From NCBI GenBank assembly GCA_004151065.3, contig NWUY0303931511.1:1-13692 (forward strand): a stretch of 13,692 nucleotides of DNA, read 5' to 3'. This DNA comes from Larix sibirica (taxonomy: Eukaryota; Streptophyta; Pinopsida; Pinales; Pinaceae). Below, piece by piece: positions 9,426 through 13,692 of this stretch; the first letter of the stretch is position 1, and each line of letters starts with the position of its first letter. The notes under the pieces were generated by a model that searched no databases, had not been told where the DNA came from, and saw only the letters and a program-made list of their open reading frames with translations. A program made the position numbers and the translations under genes.

Positions 9426-9563
9426 CGAGAGAGGCTCAGGATTGTTCTGTACAACCCACCCGTACTCTTCAGAGAAATCCTGATCAACCCTGGTTTTTTA
9501 CGCCACTTCAATGACACCGGTGGTTCATCCTTTCTTGGAGCTCCCAGTCAAAGTTCATATCCA
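9426..9563 (-). other. LINE 5' untranslated region
   Basis: 138 bases between the right target-site duplication and the ORF1 ATG. In the sense direction it begins TGGATATGAACTTTG. The short length and the presence of sequence before ORF1 suggest a full-length or only slightly 5'-truncated insertion. Plant L1 internal promoters would lie here, but I can point to no specific element. Confidence 0.65.
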
Positions 9564-9573
9564 GGTAGATAAG
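9564..9573 (+). repeat. Target-site duplication, right copy
   Basis: GGTAGATAAG is identical to 2072-2081 and flanks the 5' end of the LINE. Removing 2082-9573 rejoins gypsy sequence in a continuous reading direction. Confidence 0.88.
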
Positions 9574-11212
9574 TATAATTCTGCAATGTGTTCATTTCAT
9601 CGCACATAGATCCTTCAAATAGGACCAAAGTATTATCATTATGTACTATGGAATAAATATTAAATAAGCTATGGAAGATTGAGCTGTAGAATTCCAACTA
9701 CAACCAGATTTAGAGGTGGAGATACTAAATACTCTAAAAAGTAGGATGAAGAAGAAATCAAAAGTTCGAGGTTCTATAAGTTTGACAATTTGTGTATCTC
9801 TAAGGTTAAGTGTGAAGAAAAAGAAGTACCAGAGCTATCTGAAGGAGTGCCAGAATTGCAGAAGAAGCATACATGATTTTTTCCATCTTCTGCATCTAAA
9901 TAAGAGAAGTATGAGAAACAAGGAGCAAAGCCAGAGTCATAGGACGCACATCATCATAGAAAGGCCAATAGGTTAAAAGTTAGTTGTTTTTAGAAAAGAA
10001 AGGATAATAGATAGAGGTGAATAAAATACAAGGTATGATTAGTACGATTGAAGTTAACCTTCACTTGTAGTAGGTGCTTCAGTTGGAATATGCTCAATAA
10101 CTGGAAAAGTTAAAATCCAAATTTCAATTGTGAGGTTTAATTCAACAAGGTTCATAGGTAGACATTGATAACACTACATGGGAGTCTGGATTGAGTATAT
10201 AAAATCACATTAAAAAAATGGTGAAGAAGAGGTATCTCAATGTAGATCCTTGCATGGTAGTGTACAAGGATATGGAGGGTTCTTCATCGTTAGCATTGAG
10301 TTGTTCCATATTTGAAGTGGACCTTTCACAAGTTTCTTTTCAACAGTTGCAGGGGTACATTGCAGTAGTTACAAAAGAAATGGGAGTGCGGCATCTCGAT
10401 CTGAGTAGATCCTATAGTGATACAGAACATAAGTATGCTAAAGAGGTTGTTGAACATAGTTCATTAACATATGTAGTTGAAGATGTATATTTAACAGTGC
10501 ATCAAGAGGAGACAGAAGCTGCTGCGTAGATTACAGTTGAAGCACAATGTAATGAAATAAATACGTTGGTTCAAGGATTGAAAGTGCAGAACACAGTACT
10601 GAAGGAATGGATGTCCAAAGAAGAAACCCCTGAACAAATAGAGTTAAAGACTTAGATAATTCAAGTAGAGGAGACATTTGAAAAATCTAAAATTTAGGTG
10701 CAAGTTATATCAAAATTGGTAGATACCAGTTTTCTGTTGTGGAATTATTTACAAGAAGCGTTGGAAGTTTGCAAGAAAGAAAATCAAGTGTCAAGAAGAG
10801 CAAGTGAATATTACAAAGAAGTCTTTAATGACTTTTCCAATGTTTGATTGATATGGAAGCCGTGACATAGATTTCAACTTTGATGAAGAAGATTGTTTCG
10901 ACTCTCGCAGAGTAGCAACAAGTTATCCGTCAAGTTATGCAATTTTAGGAAAAAGAAGAGAAGCAGTATTTGAATATCATTGAGGTTCATGATAAGTCAA
11001 AGAAAGATATCGATTTTGAAGAGAATGTATGACCACAACCACAATCAACTAATTTGGAACATACTGTCAAGTTTCAGAAAGATTTTTAGTTGCTGCTACA
11101 GTCAGTGGAGCAGTTGGATACATAGTTGTCAGAGTTTATAGATCAAATCAACCAAGTTCTTCCTTAAGTCCAGCAGGTTATTTCTAAAGAATGAAGATTG
11201 GATCGAGGGTGA
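9574..11212 (+). pseudogene. Post-pol ORF of the gypsy element, 3' half (coiled-coil-rich, decayed)
   Basis: This continues the ORF interrupted at 2081. From 9574 the frame carries acidic/basic sequence (DEEEIKSSRFYKFDN, EEKEVPELSEGVPELQKK) with several stops. After a shift it reads MVKKRYLNVDP (10218), CSIFEVDLSQVSFQQLQGY and LDLSRSYSDTEHKYAKEVVE, then Glu/Lys/Gln-rich sequence resembling coiled coil (QGLKVQNTVLKEWMSKEE). A shift near 10855 leads to STLMKKIVSTLAE and, after a TAG, QQVIRQVMQF, then KSKKDIDFEENV and LSEFIDQINQVLP. Twelve stops fall between 10527 and 11212: TAG 10527, 10653, 10695, 10913, 10946, 11087 and 11123; TGA 10845, 11030, 11192 and 11210; TAA 11165. I recognise no domain. 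The ORF 10218-10529 is only the longest open piece. A frame at 9716-9976 is probably a shadow. Confidence 0.55.
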
Positions 11213-11234
11213 GAAAAACATAGTTTTAGGGGCT
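11203..11234 (+). promoter_or_regulatory. Candidate polypurine tract before the LTR
   Basis: Directly left of the LTR lie the purine-rich stretches GAGGGTGAGAAAAA and AGGGGCT, the usual place for the plus-strand primer of LTR-retrotransposon reverse transcription. It is impure, as expected for an old copy. It supports reading 11235-11794 as a 3' LTR. Confidence 0.45.
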
Positions 11235-11794
11235 TGTTGGTGATATATTAGTTGTATTGTCCTAAGTTTTGTAATAGCTTGCACAATATTTTGTATAATG
11301 GCTTGCACAATAGAAATATAAGATAAGGTTAAGTTAAGTTAAAAAGCATAAGTTATTAATGTTAGTTAAAAGCCTATAGTTGGGAAACTGATAGCTATCT
11401 GTTATTTTTTTATAAAGACTAAAAATATGGGACTATTTTGGGTTCCTTCTAGTGATTGATATTCTGAAATATACAATGTGAATGCATGAAAGAAAGTGTT
11501 ACCAGATGTACTGTTCAACGTTAGTGAATGACTAGTTGTCGTTTTGACTTAATGGTGTATGATGGTAGACTGCACATGATTTTGAATCTGTTTATGCTTT
11601 ATATTATTTTATTCTTGAATGATGAAGAATGTGTTAATGTTGAATGATTATCAAACCTTAGTCTTATTTTAGTCTCAGTAATCCATGTGAGAGTCTTAGG
11701 TGACTTTTCCCTTCTTGGGTAATGAAAATGCCGATTCTCATAGTAGTATTGTTGGTTCATGATTTAGAACCTAAGGTCTGATTTTATACCAACA
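11235..11794 (+). repeat. LTR of the Ty3/gypsy element (about 560 bp)
   Basis: The segment starts TGTTGGTGATAT and ends ATACCAACA, giving 7-bp terminal inverted repeats TGTTGGT/ACCAACA with canonical TG...CA ends. It follows a purine-rich tract and the end of the post-pol ORF, has no coding frame, contains TATAAA at 11411-11416 and is AT-rich. A retroelement LTR carries the promoter and polyadenylation signals. No second copy lies in the window, so the boundaries rest on the terminal inverted repeat and context alone. The five bases after it (ATGTG) would be one side of the element's target-site duplication if this is the 3' LTR. Confidence 0.65.
11411..11416 (+). promoter_or_regulatory. Possible TATA box within the LTR
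   Basis: TATAAA lies about 176 bases into the LTR and would be the core promoter of the element's transcript. AT-rich DNA gives such matches easily, so position is the main support. Confidence 0.3.
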
Positions 11795-12150
11795 ATGTGT
11801 TAGAATATATTGAAGGTTCCATTTGATGCACATGTCAATCTTAAAGAAATTGTTTTATGGAGAAGCATTTAGAAGAGTTAAATAATAAAATGCACGTATT
11901 TAGTGGAGTGCTCAACCTATGAATGCCATAGAAGTAATATGCCCTAGTTGGAATAACCCACTAATGTAATGATCATTTTGCAATATTAAGAGATAGAAGT
12001 ATCTAAAGGAAATAAGTATTTAGAGGAGGTTGACCTAGGAGTTTCTAGAGGGATCTCTTGGTTAAAATGATATCATACAAGGAATTGCGCTCTCGTTGTA
12101 AGGGGTGTTTTCACTATGGATAAATCCCTAGACCTCTTGAGTTGTAGTTG
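11795..12150 (+). other. Unassigned DNA between LTR and gag fragment
   Basis: About 356 bases with no coherent frame that I can follow and no tRNA-primer-binding site starting TGG immediately after the LTR. It may be the leader and gag 5' part of the following gypsy fragment, too decayed to read, or intervening DNA. Confidence 0.4.
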
Positions 12151-12707
12151 AAGATATTTTGTGCAGGTTTGGAGCTTCATGAGGAAATATTAAGGGCTGT
12201 CATATGAAGGCTACCCCAGCACGGTGGTGGAATACTCACAAGAATAATATAGAAGGCTGGTCGCAGTGTAAAAGGCTGTTAGAAATTAGGTTTGGAGAAG
12301 CACTTGACTATGTTAGAGTGAAGTTTAATGGGTTGACCAATACTACTGAACATTTAATGGAAGGAACTATGAAATGGAGGTCTATGCGTAAGCATGAATG
12401 GGTACATATGTTTGTTCATACCTTGGATACAATACCAAGAAACTGGTATACTAAACTGGATCTGCGACGTGGAACAACAGAGTGGGAAAATATGATTTTG
12501 AATTTTAAGGAAACTTTTAGCTTTGAGGATGAGGGTCCAACAGTGGATGCAACTCTACATTTAATCAAGGAGAATTTTTTTGAAGAAGTTCCTTTTCCTA
12601 TATACAACACACCAGATTGGGTTGTGACATTTGACCAGGCATTGGAATACTATAACATTAATGGATACCAAGAAGCTGATGACTCGAGGGACTTGCATAA
12701 AACATAA
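12151..12707 (+). pseudogene. Ty3/gypsy gag fragment
   Basis: Gag forms the particle that houses reverse transcription. From 12151 one frame reads FCAGLELHEEILRAVI. After a shift near 12200 the frame beginning with the ATG at 12204 gives 167 open codons: ATPARWWNTHKNN, KRLLEIRFG, HEWVHMFVHTLDTIPRNWY, LRRGTTEWENM and FSFEDEGPTVDATL, ending at TAA 12705-12707. The TPARWW, HTLD-IP-NWY and FxxTFSFED pattern is that of plant retrotransposon gag. The ATG at 12204 is not the native start, since coding sequence continues upstream. The acidic end (YQEADD) leads through two stops directly into the RT frame. Confidence 0.78.
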
Positions 12708-13112
12708 ACATAAGGTAGCCGTGACGTAGGGGGCCTTGCTATGGAATCTGCTAACGTTTTACAACCTTTAAGGACTAGGAAAGTGAATATTGGTTCAAAG
12801 GGAAATCCTAAATTTGCTAATATTGTGGATTACTGGGATGGCGAGACTGTCAAAAAAATTACCGATCTATTGCATGAGTATCAGGATCTGTTTCTCACCA
12901 AGTTTTCAGAGATGAAGGGTATTGCTGGTGACTTAAGATAAATGAAGATTCCACTTAATCCTGATGCGAATCCAATCAAGTAGAGACCCTATAGATTAAG
13001 TCCAAGGTATAAATAGAAGGTGAAGGATTAAATTGACAAAATGTTGGATGCAAGAATTACTGAACTTGTTGAAGAATCATAGTGAATTAGCCCTATGGTA
13101 GTTCAAGATAAG
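12708..13112 (+). pseudogene. Ty3/gypsy reverse transcriptase, N-terminal fragment
   Basis: In the gag frame, past TAA 12705-12707 and 12711-12713, the sequence reads LQPLRTRKVNIGS, FANIVDYWDGETV, ITDLLHEYQDLF, FSEMKGIAGDL, then MKIPLNPDANPIK, RPYRLSPRYK and MVVQDK. ITDLLHEYQDLFxxxFSEMKGI followed by PxxRPYRLxPxY is the standard lead-in to Ty3/gypsy RT. Stops lie at 12939, 12981, 13014 and 13029 and as a pair before ISPMVVQD. The catalytic YxDD region is absent: the fragment breaks off at 13112, just after MVVQDK, so it cannot encode an enzyme. The 12741-12941 ORF is its open middle part. Confidence 0.85.
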
Positions 13113-13417
13113 TGTTAGCACCTAATTCCTCATCAAAATTTTTGAGTGTCTTCAGCATCTTTGTGCTAAAATTTTCAAATCTTTTTTCTCATTTTCCTTA
13201 GTATCATACCTTCAAATTCCCCATTAAGTTTCCATTGATTATATTTACTTCAGATCCTTATAACAGTATCATTGAGCTACATTCCAAAGCCTAAGCCAAA
13301 CTTTCAAGCCATGATTCAAGCGATAACCATCCTTCATAAGCCATGTCCCTACAGTCATACAACACACATGTCAGCAATCAACACTAGCAACACCACGAAA
13401 AAACATAAAGAGTCAAG
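13113..13417 (+). other. Unrelated DNA after the RT break, possible LTR start
   Basis: At 13113 the RT reading frame stops matching and new sequence begins TGTTAGCACCTAATTCC. A TG start at an abrupt junction is what the 5' end of an LTR would look like. The next 300 bases are AT-rich with no coherent frame and few other marks. No matching CA end or second copy lies in the window, so this stays a candidate. Confidence 0.35.
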
Positions 13418-13642
13418 TTGGAAGCATCATACATAGTCAAGCTAAAGTCCAATACAAAGCTCAGCGCTAAGTGCCAAGTTCAATTTACATTCAAAATCAT
13501 CACAATAGTTATGAGAGATTTGATGTATGCAAAGGCTGCCAGGCGCCCAAGAGATGAGAACAGTGTCAGAGAGGTTGCTCGAAATGTGGGATTACAAGAA
13601 CAATTACTGCGTCAAATCCAGGCCCAAATAGACGATGGATGA
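13418..13642 (+). CDS. Short unrecognised ORF near the right edge
   Basis: A 74-codon frame ends TGA at 13640-13642. The last 36 residues (KAARRPRDENSVREVARNVG, then LQEQLLRQIQAQIDDG) are charged, Gln-rich and likely helical, and look more protein-like than the first half. They resemble in style the N-terminal helical part of a retrotransposon gag, but I cannot assign a family. The start is uncertain and the frame may be part of an element continuing right of the window. Confidence 0.25.
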   Translation: MEASYIVKLKSNTKLSAKCQVQFTFKIITIVMRDLMYAKAARRPRDENSVREVARNVGLQEQLLRQIQAQIDDG

Positions 13643-13692
13643 TGTACCCTTAGACACAAGTGTATCTCAGAAAGCTCTTCCTCTTCATGGTA

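Larger units (their letters stand above)
2082..9563 (-). mobile_element. L1-type LINE with RNase H, near full length, nested in the gypsy element
   Basis: A 7482-bp non-LTR retrotransposon on the minus strand. In its own sense direction: 5' UTR (9563-9426), ORF1 with DUF4283 and a zinc knuckle (9425-8115), ORF2 with APE-type endonuclease, RT, zf-RVT and RNase H (7980-3512), a third reading frame (3504-2399), a 3' UTR and a poly(A) tail. Both ends are set by the 10-bp duplication, and the 5' UTR and ORF1 start are present, so it is full length or nearly so. Plant L1 elements with a ribonuclease H domain are an established group. Numerous frameshifts, stops and lost catalytic residues make it inactive. 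It sits inside, and so postdates, the gypsy element. Confidence 0.93.
1..11794 (+). mobile_element. Ty3/gypsy LTR retrotransposon, 5'-truncated by the window, interrupted by a LINE
   Basis: A plus-strand Ty3/gypsy element enters at the left edge within integrase and runs to the end of a 3' LTR at 11794. Positions 2082-9573 (LINE plus one duplicated target copy) do not belong to it. Its visible parts are the integrase C-terminal half (2-608), an apparently non-coding spacer (609-1123), a long decayed post-pol ORF (1124-2081 continuing at 9574-11212), a purine-rich stretch before the LTR, and the LTR (11235-11794). The order IN, extra ORF, PPT, LTR fits plant Tat/Athila-like gypsy lineages that carry coding sequence after pol; I cannot name the family. 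The 5' LTR, gag, PR and RT would lie left of the window. Frequent stops and frameshifts show an old dead copy. The element class is sure; treating the LTR as this element's own 3' LTR is likely but not proven. Confidence 0.8.
12151..13112 (+). mobile_element. Second (or tandem) Ty3/gypsy fragment: gag joined to RT
   Basis: A plus-strand gypsy fragment contains gag (12151-12707) and, in the same frame, the start of RT (12708-13112). Both are recognisable by motif. There is no visible CCHC knuckle or D-S/T-G protease between them. The fragment ends abruptly at 13112 in the early RT. It is separated from the LTR by about 360 bases and has the same orientation as the first gypsy element, so it may be another copy of a related family. 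Confidence 0.8.

Noticed and set aside
9716-9976. 86-codon plus-strand ORF taken as a gene
   Set aside because: The neighbouring frame (starting at 9574) reads acidic protein-like sequence such as EEKEVPELSEG and links to the flanking decayed ORF. The open frame is a Lys/Ser-rich by-product.
10218-10529. 103-codon ORF as an independent small gene
   Set aside because: Protein-like sequence continues in the same frame upstream and downstream through stops, so it is only the open part of a larger decayed ORF.
12416-12610. Minus-strand ORF opposite gag
   Set aside because: The plus strand carries clear gag motifs; this is a shadow.
1-13692. CRISPR array, tRNA, rRNA, bacterial operon or defence system
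   Set aside because: No regularly spaced direct repeats, no cloverleaf-like sequence, no ribosomal sequence and no prokaryotic gene spacing are visible; all coding signals are retroelement domains.

Overview
The window is transposable-element DNA from a plant nuclear genome. I see no host gene, bacterial operon, tRNA, rRNA or CRISPR array. The evidence for a plant is a Ty3/gypsy LTR retrotransposon carrying a long extra reading frame after pol, and an L1-type LINE with a DUF4283/zinc-knuckle ORF1, a zf-RVT module and a C-terminal RNase H. The style and depth of nesting and decay suggest a large-genome seed plant, perhaps a gymnosperm. That taxon is an inference and is not proven here.

Layout. 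(1) Positions 1-2081 and 9574-11794 are two halves of one plus-strand Ty3/gypsy element, truncated at the left window edge. It has the end of integrase (2-608), a spacer, a long decayed post-pol ORF starting near 1124, a weak polypurine tract and a 560-bp LTR (11235-11794) bounded by TGTTGGT/ACCAACA. (2) Positions 2082-9563 are a nearly full-length minus-strand LINE inserted in that post-pol ORF. It has a poly(A) tail (T10 on the plus strand) and a perfect 10-bp target-site duplication, GGTAGATAAG, at 2072-2081 and 9564-9573. Its sense order is a short 5' UTR, ORF1, ORF2 (endonuclease, RT, zf-RVT, RNase H), an unrecognised third reading frame, a 3' UTR and poly(A). (3) Positions 12151-13112 are a gag-RT fragment of a second or tandem Ty3/gypsy copy in the same orientation. 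It ends abruptly at 13112/13113, where unrelated sequence beginning TGTTAGCA takes over.

Nothing here looks functional. The gypsy frames are riddled with stops. In the LINE, ORF1 has one stop in about 436 codons. ORF2 has several frameshifts and stops and has lost key residues (RT FVDD-type motif read as FVND, a zf-RVT Cys, an RNase H Asp). Insertion order, as inferred: gypsy first, LINE later. Most suggestive are the third LINE reading frame (3504-2399, minus) and the split post-pol coiled-coil ORF of the gypsy element.
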